From assembly GCA_037379885.1 (NCBI GenBank), contig JARRJC010000006.1:1-64000 (forward strand): a DNA stretch of 64,000 nucleotides. The letters are read 5' to 3'. The notes under the pieces were generated by a model. That model had not been told where the DNA came from and ran no database searches. It was given only the letters and a program-made list of their open reading frames with translations. Positions 50,682-60,286 of the stretch are shown here, piece by piece (positions within the stretch are counted from its first letter, which is position 1; each line of letters starts with the position of its first letter). This DNA is from Limibacillus sp. (GTDB lineage: Bacteria; Pseudomonadota; Alphaproteobacteria; Kiloniellales; CECT-8803). Both the position numbers and the translations under genes were made by a program.

Positions 50682-51842
50682 ATGAGCGACGAGATCGTAG
50701 CGGCGACCGCGAGCAAGGTTGTGGAAGGCGCGGGCTGCCTGGCCCAGTTGGGGGTGGCCCTTACGGCCTTCGTTCCACCCGGCTCTTCGGTGCTGCTGGT
50801 CGCCGACCCGGGGCTGAAGCCGCTGGGCTTCGTTGGGCAGGCGCAGGCGGCGCTGAGCGCCGCGGGCCTGCTGCCCGTCACCTTCTGCGACTTCACCAGC
50901 GATCCCAAGGAAGCCCAGATCGACGCCGCCATGGAGGCCGGGCGCGCCGCGCAGGTGGCCGGCGTGGTCGGGCTGGGCGGCGGCTCGGCGCTGGACGTGG
51001 CGAAGGTCGCCGCCGCTGGACTGGCGGAAGGCGCGAACGCGGCCGCCTATTCCCTCATGGCCAAGGAACCCAGGGAGGCCCTGCCGCTCGCCTGCATTCC
51101 CACCACCTCCGGCACCGGCTCCGAGGCGACCCGCACGGCGGTCTACACCTTGAGCGACGGGTCCAAGGTCTGGACCTGGGGAGAGGGCTTGCGCGCGAAG
51201 CTTGTGCTGCTCGACCCGCAGCTCACCGTCGGGCTGCCGCGCGGTCTCACGGTCGCCACGGCGGTGGACGCCATGGTCCATGCCATCGAATCGGCCACCA
51301 ACCGGAAAGCCAACGCCAAGAGCGACGGTCCCGCCTTGGCGGCCATCGCCCTGGTCAGAGAAGAACTCCCCAAGGTATTGGAGGACCCGGGCGACCTGAC
51401 GGCCCGCGCCGCCCTGCAACGCGCCGCCTATCTGGCGGGCGTCGCGATCGACGAGACCGGCTGCGCCATCGCGCACGGCATCGGCCATGCCCTGGGCGCC
51501 CTCGGCGGCGTGCATCACGGACGCGCCGTCGGGCTGGCGCTGCGCGCCGCGCTCAAAAGCAACGCCGAGGCCGCGCCCGAGCGCCACCTCGCGGTGGCGC
51601 GCGCCCTGGGCCTGAGCGATGTGGCGGCGCTGGCCGCCGGCTACGACCGCTTCCTGCGGGAGGTGGGGCTGGAGATTGATCTTTCCGACAGCGGCCTCAA
51701 TCCAAGCAAACTGGACCTGCTTGTTAGCGAGTCCCTGAAGCCTGAAAACCAGCCGATGCGAGAGGTCAACTGCCGCCTCTACGACGAGCCGGAACTGCGC
51801 GCCATCATCGGCGAGCTTCTCGACCCCCATCCGATCCAGTGA
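50682..51842 (+). CDS. Iron-containing alcohol dehydrogenase
   Basis: A 386-residue group III (Fe-dependent) dehydrogenase. The NAD motif VGLGGGSALDVAKVAA (GGGSxxD), the phosphate segment CIPTTSGTGSEATRTAVYT, and the metal region with VDAMVHAIES (Asp/His ligand), HGIGHALGALGGVHHGRAVGLAL (three His) are intact. The metal is usually Fe2+ or Zn2+. Substrate unknown. The ATG at 50682 follows a GGGGGAT stretch; the open frame continues upstream through the divergent region and is not used. The stop overlaps the next start by four bases. Confidence 0.9.
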   Translation: MSDEIVAATASKVVEGAGCLAQLGVALTAFVPPGSSVLLVADPGLKPLGFVGQAQAALSAAGLLPVTFCDFTSDPKEAQIDAAMEAGRAAQVAGVVGLGGGSALDVAKVAAAGLAEGANAAAYSLMAKEPREALPLACIPTTSGTGSEATRTAVYTLSDGSKVWTWGEGLRAKLVLLDPQLTVGLPRGLTVATAVDAMVHAIESATNRKANAKSDGPALAAIALVREELPKVLEDPGDLTARAALQRAAYLAGVAIDETGCAIAHGIGHALGALGGVHHGRAVGLALRAALKSNAEAAPERHLAVARALGLSDVAALAAGYDRFLREVGLEIDLSDSGLNPSKLDLLVSESLKPENQPMREVNCRLYDEPELRAIIGELLDPHPIQ

Positions 51843-52507
51843 GCGGCCCCTACAAGATAAGCGACCTGCGCCGTCGCGCTGCCGCTTGGCTCGCGCCTGT
51901 TCTCGCTCCAAAGCCGAATCCGCGGACGGAAGATCTGGATCATGCCTGGCTGGCCCTCGTTCGCCGCCTGACCAACCGCGACGGGCTGTCGATTCTCGAG
52001 TTGGGTACACGCTGTCAGGAAGGGCAACCCTTGTTGCGCCGGGATGCCGTCTTCCCGAAGGCCGTGCGCTACGTGGGAGTCGATCAGGAGGCGGGCGAGG
52101 GCGTGGACATCGTGGCTGACGCCCATAGCCTCAGCAAAGCTGTTGAGCCGGAGAGCTTCGATGCGACGCTGGCGCTCTCAACCTTCGAGCACATCAAGTA
52201 CCCCTGGCTGGCGGCCCATGAGATGGCGAAGGTCACCAAGCAAGGGGGCCTGATCTACGTCAGTTCCCATCAGAGCTTCGCATTGCACGGCGCGCCGCAC
52301 GACTACTGGCGGTTCTCGGCCAACGGCTTTCGCGCGCTCTTCCCCGAGAGCATGGGAGTAACCGTGCTGCAATGCCTTTACACAAGGCCCTGTCTGATCG
52401 TCGCGGGGGAAGACCCGCAACAGGCCCTTGGCCGCAGCTACCTCTGTGTCTCCCTATTGGCGCAGAAGGTCGGGCCGACACCCGACAGCTTTCCCTACGA
52501 GCTGTGA
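51839..52507 (+). CDS. Class I SAM-dependent methyltransferase
   Basis: A 222-residue methyltransferase-like protein. Motif I appears as LSILELGTRCQEGQP (a GT in place of the usual GxGxG), the acidic residue of motif II is in VGVDQEAG, and FDATLALSTFEHIKYPWLAAHEMAKVTKQGGLIYVSS is the motif IV-VI region. The Rossmann part is shorter and motif I weaker than usual, so activity is not certain. GTG start overlaps the dehydrogenase stop (GTGA), so it is translationally coupled to it. Substrate unknown. Confidence 0.7.
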   Translation: MSGPYKISDLRRRAAAWLAPVLAPKPNPRTEDLDHAWLALVRRLTNRDGLSILELGTRCQEGQPLLRRDAVFPKAVRYVGVDQEAGEGVDIVADAHSLSKAVEPESFDATLALSTFEHIKYPWLAAHEMAKVTKQGGLIYVSSHQSFALHGAPHDYWRFSANGFRALFPESMGVTVLQCLYTRPCLIVAGEDPQQALGRSYLCVSLLAQKVGPTPDSFPYEL

Positions 52508-52514
52508 TCCGCCT

Positions 52515-53747
52515 CTAGAAAAAGGCGTTGAGGCCCGTCTGCGCCCGTCCGAGGATCAGGGCGTGTACGTCGTGGGTGCCCTCGTAGGTGTTGACGGCCT
52601 CCAGGTTCATGACGTGGCGGATCACGTGATACTCATCGGAAACGCCGTTGCCGCCGTGCATGTCACGCGCCGTGCGGGCGATGTCGAGCGCCTTGCCGCA
52701 GGAGTTGCGCTTGACCAGGGAGATCATCTCCGGCGTCGCCTGTCCCTCGTCGAGCAGGCGGCCCACCTGAAGCGTGGTGTGCAGGCCGAGCGTGATTTCA
52801 GTCATCATGTCGGAGAGTTTCTTCTGTACCAGCTGGGTCTGCGCCAGGGGCCGCCCGAACTGCTTGCGGTCGAGGGTGTAGCTGCGCGCCGCGTGCCAGC
52901 AGAACTCCGCCGCGCCCAAGGCGCCCCAGGCGATACCGAAACGCGCCTTGTTGAGGCAGCCGAAGGGACCCTTCAGGCCGGAGACGTTGGGCAGCAGCTT
53001 CTCTTCCGGAACGAACACGCCGTCCATCACGATCTCGCCGGTGACCGAGGCCCGCAGGGAGAACTTGCCCTCGATCTTCGGGGTCGAGAGCCCCTCCATC
53101 CCGCGCTCCAGGATGAAGCCGCGGATCGTGTCGTCCGGCTCGGTCTTGGCCCAGACGACGCAGACGTCGGCGATGGGGGAATTGGTGATCCACATCTTGG
53201 CGCCCGACAGGCTGTAGCCGCCATCGACCTTCTTGGCGCGCGTCTTCATGCCGCCGGGGTCCGAGCCTGCGTCCGGTTCCGTCAGACCGAAGCAGCCGAC
53301 GAGCTCGCCGCTCGCAAGGCGCGGCAGGTACTTCTGGCGCTGTTCTTCCGAGCCATAGGCGTGGATCGGATGCATGACCAGGCTGGACTGCACCGACATG
53401 GCGGAGCGGTAACCGCTGTCGACCCGTTCCACCTCCCGCGCGATGAGCCCGTAGGCCACATGGTTCACGCCCGCGCAGCCGTATTCCTCCGGCAGCGTCG
53501 GGCCGAGGAAGCCGAGCTCGCCCATCTCGGTCATGATCTCCCGGTCGAAGCGCTCCTCGCGGTTGGCGCTCAGCACGCGCGGCAGCAGCTTTTCCTGGCA
53601 GTAGGCGTGGGCCGCATCGCGGATCATCCGCTCCTCTTCGCTGAGGCGGCCCTCCAGGTTCAGTGGGTCGTCCCACTGGAACTGCGGCTTACCGGATGTG
53701 GGTTTTGCGGCGTTGTCGGCCTTCAATGCAGGCTCGGCTGGGCTCAT
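52515..53747 (-). CDS. gcdH: Glutaryl-CoA dehydrogenase
   Basis: A 410-residue acyl-CoA dehydrogenase of the glutaryl-CoA branch, which oxidises and decarboxylates glutaryl-CoA to crotonyl-CoA in lysine and tryptophan breakdown. Distinguishing features are the start [62 protein letters not shown], and the catalytic Glu in [19 protein letters not shown]. The sequence [19 protein letters not shown] is also typical. ATG 53747 follows GGGAGAACG; the longer frame adds a basic tail. It stands alone and is divergent from rpiB. Confidence 0.93.
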   Translation of the reverse strand: MSPAEPALKADNAAKPTSGKPQFQWDDPLNLEGRLSEEERMIRDAAHAYCQEKLLPRVLSANREERFDREIMTEMGELGFLGPTLPEEYGCAGVNHVAYGLIAREVERVDSGYRSAMSVQSSLVMHPIHAYGSEEQRQKYLPRLASGELVGCFGLTEPDAGSDPGGMKTRAKKVDGGYSLSGAKMWITNSPIADVCVVWAKTEPDDTIRGFILERGMEGLSTPKIEGKFSLRASVTGEIVMDGVFVPEEKLLPNVSGLKGPFGCLNKARFGIAWGALGAAEFCWHAARSYTLDRKQFGRPLAQTQLVQKKLSDMMTEITLGLHTTLQVGRLLDEGQATPEMISLVKRNSCGKALDIARTARDMHGGNGVSDEYHVIRHVMNLEAVNTYEGTHDVHALILGRAQTGLNAFF

Positions 53748-54001
53748 GTCACGTTCTCCCGGCGGGTCTTTCCATCGATTGCTTGCTTGTCCCACATCAT
53801 AGTCATGGCGGCGGCGCAGTCGAGGGCTTGCGACAAAGCGCCTCTTGAGCTTCGCTGGGGGCGCTGTTAGGCGCATATTCGCCGCTTGCAAAGCGGCTTT
53901 CGGCCTTGCGCTGTGGCTCCTTTGCCTGCGCCGGGCCGCATGATAGTTTGACCCGAAACCAGACAGCCGACCCGTCACCCGAGAAGAGGCTCCCGACCGC
54001 C

Positions 54002-54439
54002 ATGAGCGCCGAGACAATACTCATCGCATCCGACCACGCCGGCTACGAGATGAAGCAGCATCTGGCCGCGCATCTTCGCGCCAAGGGCTTTCAGGTCGAA
54101 GACCTGGGTACGGAGGGGACCGAATCGGTGGACTATCCCGACTTCGGGATCGCCCTGGCAGAGGCCGTCGCCGCCGGCAAGGCGCCGCGCGGCGTTCTGG
54201 TCTGCGGCACCGGCATCGGCATTTCCATCGCCGCCAACCGCAACCCGGCGGTGCGCGCCGCGCTCTGTTCCGACGTGACCAGCGCCCGGCTGTCGCGCCA
54301 GCACAACGACGCCAACGTGATCGCCCTGGGCGCGCGCCTGATCGGCCCGGAAACCGCCGTTCAATGCCTGGACGCCTTCCTGGAGACCCCCTTCGAGGGC
54401 GGCCGCCATCAGCGCCGGGTGGACAAGCTGGGCGCTTGA
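54002..54439 (+). CDS. rpiB: Ribose-5-phosphate isomerase B
   Basis: A 145-residue RpiB-type isomerase interconverting ribose- and ribulose-5-phosphate. [17 protein letters not shown] (phosphate/catalytic region), the catalytic Cys in [16 protein letters not shown], and [18 protein letters not shown] are diagnostic. Length is normal. ATG 54002 begins the family match; the open frame runs further upstream without SD and is not used. glyA follows after 83 bases, an arrangement seen often in alphaproteobacteria. Confidence 0.94.
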   Translation: MSAETILIASDHAGYEMKQHLAAHLRAKGFQVEDLGTEGTESVDYPDFGIALAEAVAAGKAPRGVLVCGTGIGISIAANRNPAVRAALCSDVTSARLSRQHNDANVIALGARLIGPETAVQCLDAFLETPFEGGRHQRRVDKLGA

Positions 54440-54522
54440 CGACGTTAGACCCAAGGGGCAGGCCGGAAAGCCGCCCCACCCCCGAATGACCCCGTTCGTT
54501 TTCTTTTGAGGATCTCAGGACC

Positions 54523-55821
54523 ATGCCCGACGCAACGCACCATCAGGGATTCTTCTCCGCCCATCTGACGGAGACCGACCCGGAGTTGGCCGACGCCATT
54601 CGCCACGAACTCGGCCGCCAGCAGGACAACATCGAGCTGATCGCCTCGGAGAACATCGTCTCCCGCGCGGTGCTGGAGGCCCAGGGCTCGGTCCTGACCA
54701 ACAAGTATGCCGAGGGCTATCCCGGGCGGCGCTACTACGGCGGCTGCGAGTACGTCGATATCGCCGAGCAGCTGGCCATCGACCGCGCCAAGAAGCTCTT
54801 CAACTGCAACTTCGTCAACGTGCAGCCGCACTCCGGCGCGCAGGCGAACCAGTGCGTGACCCTGGCGTTGCTGAAGCCCGGCGACACCATCATGGGCCTG
54901 TCTCTCTCCGCGGGCGGGCACCTGACTCACGGCGCGCCGCCGAACCTCTCCGGCAAGTGGTTCAACGCCGTCCAGTACGGCGTCAGCAAGGAAACCGGCC
55001 TGATCGACTATGACGAGCTGGCCGCGCTCGCCAAGCAGCACCAGCCCAAGATGATCATCGCGGGCGGCTCGGCCTATCCGCGCATCCTGGACTTCCAGCG
55101 CTTCCGGGAGATCGCCGATTCGGTCGGCGCTTACCTGCACGTCGATATGGCCCACTTCGCGGGTCTGGTCGCAGCAGGGCTGCACCCGAGCCCGCTGCCC
55201 CACGCCCACGTGGTCACCACCACCACCCACAAGACCCTGCGCTGCGGGCGCGGCGGCATGGTCCTGTCCATGGACGAAGACCTGGGCAAGAAGATCAACT
55301 CGGCGGCCTTCCCCGGGCTGCAGGGCGGCCCGCTGATGCACGTCATCGCCGGTAAGGCGGCGGGCCTTGGCGAATGCCTGAAGCCGGAGTTCAAGGCCTA
55401 CTCCCAACAGGTGGTGGACAACGCCAAGGAACTGGCGAGCGCCATGCTGGACGGCGGCTTCGACATCGTCACCGGCGGCACCGACACGCACCTGATGCTG
55501 GTCGACCTGCGGCCCAAGGGGCTGACCGGCGACATCTCGGAGAAGAGCCTCGATCGCGCCTGCATCACCTGCAACAAGAACGGCGTGCCCTTCGATCCGG
55601 AAAAGCCGATGGTGACCTCGGGCATCCGCCTGGGCACTCCGGCGGCCACGACGCGCGGCTTCGGCAAGGCGGAGTTCCGCCTGGTCGGGGAGCTGATCAC
55701 GCGGGTTCTGGACGGCCTCGCGGCCAACCGGGAAGACAACTCGGCCGTCGAGCAGGAAGTCCGCAAGGAGGTCAAGGCCTTGTGTGATCGTTTCCCCATC
55801 TACCAAGATCTTGCGATCTGA
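54523..55821 (+). CDS. glyA: Serine hydroxymethyltransferase
   Basis: A 432-residue PLP enzyme making glycine and methylene-THF from serine. PLP Lys is K237 in [10 protein letters not shown]; the preceding region has SAGGHLTHG and [20 protein letters not shown]. Directly after the Lys the sequence reads RCGRGG at 240-245; most bacterial enzymes have RGPRGG there. The rest, [17 protein letters not shown], is typical. It is followed by nrdR and riboflavin genes, a conserved alphaproteobacterial order. Confidence 0.95.
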   Translation: MPDATHHQGFFSAHLTETDPELADAIRHELGRQQDNIELIASENIVSRAVLEAQGSVLTNKYAEGYPGRRYYGGCEYVDIAEQLAIDRAKKLFNCNFVNVQPHSGAQANQCVTLALLKPGDTIMGLSLSAGGHLTHGAPPNLSGKWFNAVQYGVSKETGLIDYDELAALAKQHQPKMIIAGGSAYPRILDFQRFREIADSVGAYLHVDMAHFAGLVAAGLHPSPLPHAHVVTTTTHKTLRCGRGGMVLSMDEDLGKKINSAAFPGLQGGPLMHVIAGKAAGLGECLKPEFKAYSQQVVDNAKELASAMLDGGFDIVTGGTDTHLMLVDLRPKGLTGDISEKSLDRACITCNKNGVPFDPEKPMVTSGIRLGTPAATTRGFGKAEFRLVGELITRVLDGLAANREDNSAVEQEVRKEVKALCDRFPIYQDLAI

Positions 55822-55893
55822 GGTAAGAAGGTAGAACGAATCGGCGGCGGAGCCGATCCACGACCGGTAGTCTAGAGGGGGAGGGTTTTTGAC

Positions 55894-56352
55894 ATGCGGT
55901 GTCCTTTCTGCGGCAACGACGACACGCAGGTGAAGGATTCGCGTCCCACCGAAGACCACTCGACCATCCGCCGCCGCCGCCAGTGCGCCGACTGCGGCGC
56001 CCGCTTCACAACCTTCGAACGGGTGCAGTTGCGCGAATTGACCGTGGTCAAGGGCTCCGGCAAGCGCGAGCCCTTCGACCGGGAAAAGCTGCTGCGGTCC
56101 ATGCGCATCGCGCTCCAGAAGCGCCCGGTCGAACTGGACCGGGTGGAGCGTGTCGCCAATTCCATCCAGCGGCGTCTTGAGACCTCCGGCGAGACCGAGA
56201 TCGAGACCAAGACCATCGGGCAGCTCGTCATGGATGCGCTGTCCCAGTTGGACCAGGTCGCTTACGTCCGCTTCGCCTCGGTCTACAGAAACTTCCACGA
56301 GGCCCGCGACTTCGAGGAGTTCGTCGGTAAGCTCACCGTCGATCCGGAGTAG
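55894..56352 (+). CDS. nrdR: Transcriptional regulator NrdR
   Basis: A 152-residue repressor of ribonucleotide reductase genes. N-terminal zinc ribbon [10 protein letters not shown] ... [10 protein letters not shown] (Cys at 3, 6, 31, 34) and the ATP-cone (about 49-140: [23 protein letters not shown]), which senses ATP/dATP, are intact. The C-terminal [21 protein letters not shown] is normal. It begins the ribD-ribE-ribBX-ribH-nusB chain, as in many alphaproteobacteria. The nrd genes themselves are outside the window. Confidence 0.96.
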   Translation: MRCPFCGNDDTQVKDSRPTEDHSTIRRRRQCADCGARFTTFERVQLRELTVVKGSGKREPFDREKLLRSMRIALQKRPVELDRVERVANSIQRRLETSGETEIETKTIGQLVMDALSQLDQVAYVRFASVYRNFHEARDFEEFVGKLTVDPE

Positions 56353-56373
56353 AGCCATGACCGGTACTGCCGC

Positions 56374-57483
56374 ATGACGGGGGGGCCGGACGACCTTGCC
56401 TTCATGCGCGCCGCGCTGGCGCTGGCCCGGCGGGGGCTGGGGCAGGTGGCCCCGAACCCGGCGGTCGGCTGCGTCATCGCAAAGGGCGGGCGCATCCTCG
56501 GCCGCGGCTGGACCCAGCCCGGCGGCCGTCCGCACGCGGAGGCCGTCGCCCTGGAGGAAGCGGGCGAGGAGGCGCGCGGCGCCAACGTCTACGTCACGCT
56601 GGAGCCCTGTTCCCACCAAGGCGAAACCCCGCCCTGCGCCGAGGCGCTGATCCGTGCGCAGGTCGCGCGCTGCTTCATCGCGCTTGAGGACCCCGACCCC
56701 CGCGTCAAGGGCGGCGGGGCCGCCAAGCTGCGCGACGCCGGGATCGAAGTGGTGACCGGGCTCATGACCGAGGAGGCGGCCCGCCTGAACGAGGGGTACC
56801 TGCTGCACCGGCGGGACGGACGGCCTCTGGTTTCGCTCAAGCTGGCCACGACGTTGGATGGCCGCATCGCGACCGACAGCGGGGAGAGCCGCTGGATCAC
56901 CGGCGAGCTGGCCCGGGCCGCCGGGCACAGACTGCGCGCCACCCACGACGCCGTGATGGTGGGGGGCGGCACCGCTCGGTCGGACAACCCGCGGCTCGAT
57001 TGCCGTCTGCCGGGATTGGAGCAGCGGACGCCGCTGCGGGTCGTCATGGACGGCTCGCTCTCGCTGCCGCTTACCCACGATCTCGTTGCCTCGGCGAGCA
57101 AGAGACCGACGCTTCTTATCACAAGAAAAGGACAAGATAGCAGACGCTTGCGGGCTTATCTTGATTCTGGAATTGAGGTGGAGACACTGGAGAGTTCAGC
57201 GCGCGGCATGATCGACGTTACCGCCGCAATGAAGCTGCTGGCCGGGCGCGGGATCACCCGCGTTCTGGTCGAAGGCGGCGGACAGATGGCGGCCAGCCTG
57301 ATGCGCGCCGACCTCGTGGACCGGCTCTACTGGTTCCGTGCGGCCAAGGTCATCGGGGCCGAAGGGCGCCCCGGTCTCGGCGGCCTTTCGCTGGGCTCGC
57401 TCAAGGAGGCGCCGCGCTTCCGCCTTGATTTCGTGCGCCATGTGGGCGAAGACCTGCTGGAAAGATATTCACGAAAGACCTAG
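56374..57483 (+). CDS. ribD: Riboflavin biosynthesis bifunctional deaminase/reductase
   Basis: A 369-residue RibD. The N-terminal deaminase has zinc ligands H54, C79, C88 (PHAEA, LEPCSHQGETPPC) and proton shuttle E56; the C-terminal reductase domain (about 150-365) has KLATTLDGRIAT, GGGTARSDNPRLDCR and VLVEGGGQMAASL. It converts the 2,5-diaminopyrimidine to the 5-amino-6-ribitylamino intermediate. It lies 21 bases after nrdR. A short AT-rich codon stretch appears at about 57110-57190. Confidence 0.95.
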   Translation: MTGGPDDLAFMRAALALARRGLGQVAPNPAVGCVIAKGGRILGRGWTQPGGRPHAEAVALEEAGEEARGANVYVTLEPCSHQGETPPCAEALIRAQVARCFIALEDPDPRVKGGGAAKLRDAGIEVVTGLMTEEAARLNEGYLLHRRDGRPLVSLKLATTLDGRIATDSGESRWITGELARAAGHRLRATHDAVMVGGGTARSDNPRLDCRLPGLEQRTPLRVVMDGSLSLPLTHDLVASASKRPTLLITRKGQDSRRLRAYLDSGIEVETLESSARGMIDVTAAMKLLAGRGITRVLVEGGGQMAASLMRADLVDRLYWFRAAKVIGAEGRPGLGGLSLGSLKEAPRFRLDFVRHVGEDLLERYSRKT

Positions 57484-57493
57484 GTCTTCAGCC

Positions 57494-58114
57494 ATGTTCA
57501 CCGGAATCATCACCGACCTCGGCAAGGTCCGCAGCGTCGAACGGCGCGGCGACACGCGCTTTCAGATCGAAACGGCCTATCCGCTGGATCAGGTCGCGAT
57601 CGGCGCGTCCATCGCGTGCAACGGCTGTTGCCTGACGGTGGTGGAGAAGGCAGAGGGCTGCTTCTCCGTCGATGTGTCCGCTGAAAGTCTGTCGAAGACG
57701 ACCCTTGGGGATTGGTCCGAGGGCGCGCCCGTCAACCTGGAACGCGCCTTGGCGCTGGGCGAGGAGCTCGGCGGGCATCTGGTGACCGGCCATGTGGACG
57801 GGGTCGCCGAGGTCACCGAGAAGGCGCGCGAAGGAGACTCCTGGCGTTTTTCCTTTCGCGCGCCGGCGGCCCTTGCGCGCTTCATCGCCCCCAAGGGTTC
57901 GGTCTGTCTCAACGGCGTGTCGCTGACCGTCAACGAAGTGTCGGACGAGGCCGATGGCAGCGCGGTCTTTGGGGTGAACATCATCCCGCACACGGCTGAG
58001 GTGACCACCTTCGGCACGACCGGCGCGGGCGACCGGGTCAACCTGGAAATAGACCTGCTGGCGCGCTACCTTGACCGCCTTTCCGGACAACGCACCTCCG
58101 GCGAGGGGTCCTGA
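57494..58114 (+). CDS. ribE: Riboflavin synthase alpha chain
   Basis: A 206-residue riboflavin synthase with two lumazine-binding repeats: MFTGIITDLGKVRSVER plus SIACNGCCLTV, and GHLVTGHVDGVAEV plus SVCLNGVSLTVNEV. The trimeric enzyme dismutates two lumazines to riboflavin. The start ATG is 10 bases after the ribD stop. The longer frame that starts inside ribD is an artefact. Confidence 0.94.
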   Translation: MFTGIITDLGKVRSVERRGDTRFQIETAYPLDQVAIGASIACNGCCLTVVEKAEGCFSVDVSAESLSKTTLGDWSEGAPVNLERALALGEELGGHLVTGHVDGVAEVTEKAREGDSWRFSFRAPAALARFIAPKGSVCLNGVSLTVNEVSDEADGSAVFGVNIIPHTAEVTTFGTTGAGDRVNLEIDLLARYLDRLSGQRTSGEGS

Positions 58115-58124
58115 GGAGACGAAG

Positions 58125-59276
58125 ATGAGCAGCAGTACCGCCGATCCCAGCCTCGACGACGCCTGGCGCGTCACCTTCCGCGAGATCGTCTCGCCGATCG
58201 AGGAGGTGATCGAGGAGGCGCGCAACGGCCGCATGTTCATCCTGGTCGATGACGAGGACCGGGAGAACGAGGGGGACTTGGTGATCCCCGCGCAGATGGC
58301 CACGCCCGAGGCGATCAACTTCATGGCCAAGTTCGGGCGCGGGCTGATCTGCCTGGCGCTGACCCACGACCGCGTCGAAGAGCTGGGCCTGAAGCTGATG
58401 GAGCGGCGCCACGAGAACCGCCATTCCACCGCCTTCACCCTCTCCATCGAGGCCAAGGAAGGTATCACCACAGGCATCTCCGCGCCCGACCGCGCGCGGA
58501 CCATCTCGGTCGCCATCGACCCGCAGAGCAGCGCCGACGACATCACCACGCCCGGCCACGTGTTCCCCCTGATGGCGCGTGAGGGCGGCGTTCTGGTGCG
58601 CGCCGGTCATACCGAAGCGGCGGTCGATCTGGCCCGGCTCGCCGGCCTCAATCCCTCCGGCGTGATCTGCGAGATCATGAACGACGACGGCACCATGGCC
58701 CGGCGCGACGATCTCATCGCCTTCGCCCAGCAGCATGGGCTCAAGATCGCCACCATCGCCGACCTGATCGCCTACCGCCGCCGCAACGACCGTCTGGTCG
58801 AGCGCTCCGTCGAGAGCACCTTCGTCTCCGAGCACGGCGGCGAGTTCAACATGGCGGTCTACATCAACAAGATCGCCTACGCCGAACACGTGGCGCTCTG
58901 GAAGGGCGACATCACGGGCGAGGAGCCGGTGCTGGTGCGCATGCACGCGCTCTCGGTCCTGGACGACGTGCTGGCTGACGCCTCCAGCGGCCGCGCCGAT
59001 GAACTGCGCCGCGCCCTTGAGATTTTGGGAGAGCAGGAGCGCGGCGTGCTGGTCCTGATCCGCGAGCCGATGGCGACGAGCCTTTCCGACCGCCTGCGGG
59101 CGCGCCAGGGCGAGCCGCCGGTGGGCAGCCAGGAGCTGCGCGACTACGGCGTCGGCGCCCAGATTCTGATCGACCTTGGCGTTCGCAACATGATCCTGCT
59201 ATCCAACAGCAAGAAGACCGTCGTGGGGCTGGAGGGTTACGGCCTTTCCATCGTGGACCAGCGCCCGATCACTTGA
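58125..59276 (+). CDS. 3,4-dihydroxybutanone-4-phosphate synthase with degenerate GTP cyclohydrolase II-like domain (RibBX type)
   Basis: A 383-residue fusion. The N-terminal domain (about 20-215) is RibB: VDDEDRENEGDLV with acidic metal residues (42-51), LTHDRVEELGL, and the catalytic region GHVFPLMAREGGVLVRAGHTEAAVDLARLAG. The C-terminal domain (about 220-383) is related to RibA/GTP cyclohydrolase II, but the zinc motif HSECLTGD...CDCG is replaced: the region reads RMHALSVLDDVLADASSGRADELRRA, with no Cys. Such RibBX proteins occur in alphaproteobacteria and their second domain is believed inactive. A separate RibA would be needed elsewhere. Start ATG 58125 has an AGGAGA SD. Confidence 0.9.
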   Translation: MSSSTADPSLDDAWRVTFREIVSPIEEVIEEARNGRMFILVDDEDRENEGDLVIPAQMATPEAINFMAKFGRGLICLALTHDRVEELGLKLMERRHENRHSTAFTLSIEAKEGITTGISAPDRARTISVAIDPQSSADDITTPGHVFPLMAREGGVLVRAGHTEAAVDLARLAGLNPSGVICEIMNDDGTMARRDDLIAFAQQHGLKIATIADLIAYRRRNDRLVERSVESTFVSEHGGEFNMAVYINKIAYAEHVALWKGDITGEEPVLVRMHALSVLDDVLADASSGRADELRRALEILGEQERGVLVLIREPMATSLSDRLRARQGEPPVGSQELRDYGVGAQILIDLGVRNMILLSNSKKTVVGLEGYGLSIVDQRPIT

Positions 59277-59318
59277 AATCGGCGGCGGAAGTAAAGGCTC
59301 TTTGAAGGAGTTAACGAG

Positions 59319-59768
59319 ATGGTCCACGTGCTCATCGTCGAGGCGCGTTTTTACGAAGAGATCGCCGACGAACTCTCGGCCGGCGCGATAGAGGCGCTTG
59401 AGGCAGCGGGGGCGACCTATGAGCGCCTTGCGGTGCCGGGCGCTTTCGAGATCCCGGCGGCCATCTCCCTGGCTGACATCGGCGGTCAGTATGACGGCTA
59501 TCTGGCGCTCGGCTGCGTCATCAGGGGCGAGACCACCCACTACGACTACGTCTGCGTCGAAAGCGCGCGCAAGCTGATGGACCTCGCGACCGACCGGGCG
59601 CTGCCCATCGGGTACGGCATCCTCACCTGCGAGAACGACGAGCAGGCCTGGGAGCGCGCACGGCGCGACCGCAAGAACAAGGGCGGCGACGTCGCCAAGG
59701 CCTGCTTGCGCATGATCGAACTGGCCGAACGCTACGTCGGCCCGCTTCTGGAAGAAGAGGACGCATGA
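59319..59768 (+). CDS. ribH: 6,7-dimethyl-8-ribityllumazine synthase
   Basis: A 149-residue RibH forming the lumazine from the two previous pathway products. Active-site His is H74 in IRGETTHYDYV; AVPGAFEIPAAI and GILTCENDEQAWERA are typical. Its stop overlaps the nusB start (ATGA), giving translational coupling. Length is standard. Confidence 0.94.
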   Translation: MVHVLIVEARFYEEIADELSAGAIEALEAAGATYERLAVPGAFEIPAAISLADIGGQYDGYLALGCVIRGETTHYDYVCVESARKLMDLATDRALPIGYGILTCENDEQAWERARRDRKNKGGDVAKACLRMIELAERYVGPLLEEEDA

Positions 59769-60277
59769 GCCAGCAGGAAACCAAGGGCACGGGTCAGGGC
59801 TCCCAAGGCGGCGCCCGCAGACTGGCGCGCCTCGCGGCGGTCCAGGCGCTCTACCAGATCGAAGTGAATGGCGGAGAGCCGGCAAGGGTCGTGCGCGAGT
59901 TCCTCGACCACCGGCTTGCCGAGGCCATCGACGGCCTCAGCCTGGAAGGCTTGGACCGGGACTTCTTCCGCGCCCTCGTGACCGGCGTGGCGGAGGACGG
60001 GGAGGAGCTCGATCAGGTCATTACGCCCGCGCTGGTGCAGGGCTGGCCGCTCAACCGGCTGGAGAGCCTGATCCGTCTCATCCTGCGCTGCGGGGCCTTC
60101 GAGCTCTGGCAGCGTCCCGACATCCCGGCCCGCGTGGTGATCAACGAGTATCTGGAGGTCGCCCACGCCTTCTATGAGGACAAGCAGCCGGCCTTCGTGA
60201 ACGGCGTGCTGGACCGCCTCGCACAGAGCCTGCGCGACGAGGAGCTCGGCGCGGCGGGAACGCCGGGCAAAGGCTGA
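59765..60277 (+). CDS. nusB: Transcription antitermination protein NusB
   Basis: A 170-residue all-helical RNA-binding protein acting with NusE at rRNA boxA sites. RLARLAAVQALYQIEVNGG and the WPLNRLESLIRLILRCGAFEL helix with VVINEYLEVAHAFYEDKQPAFVNGVLDRLAQSL are diagnostic. The start overlaps ribH by four bases. thiL follows after nine bases. Confidence 0.94.
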   Translation: MSQQETKGTGQGSQGGARRLARLAAVQALYQIEVNGGEPARVVREFLDHRLAEAIDGLSLEGLDRDFFRALVTGVAEDGEELDQVITPALVQGWPLNRLESLIRLILRCGAFELWQRPDIPARVVINEYLEVAHAFYEDKQPAFVNGVLDRLAQSLRDEELGAAGTPGKG

Positions 60278-60286
60278 GCCGCTTCC

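Noticed and set aside
53748-54001. Hairpin GCCGCTT/AAGCGGC (53882-53898) as a terminator between gcdH and rpiB
   Set aside because: The loop has three bases and only three T follow; the flanking genes are divergent, so no transcript needs to end there.
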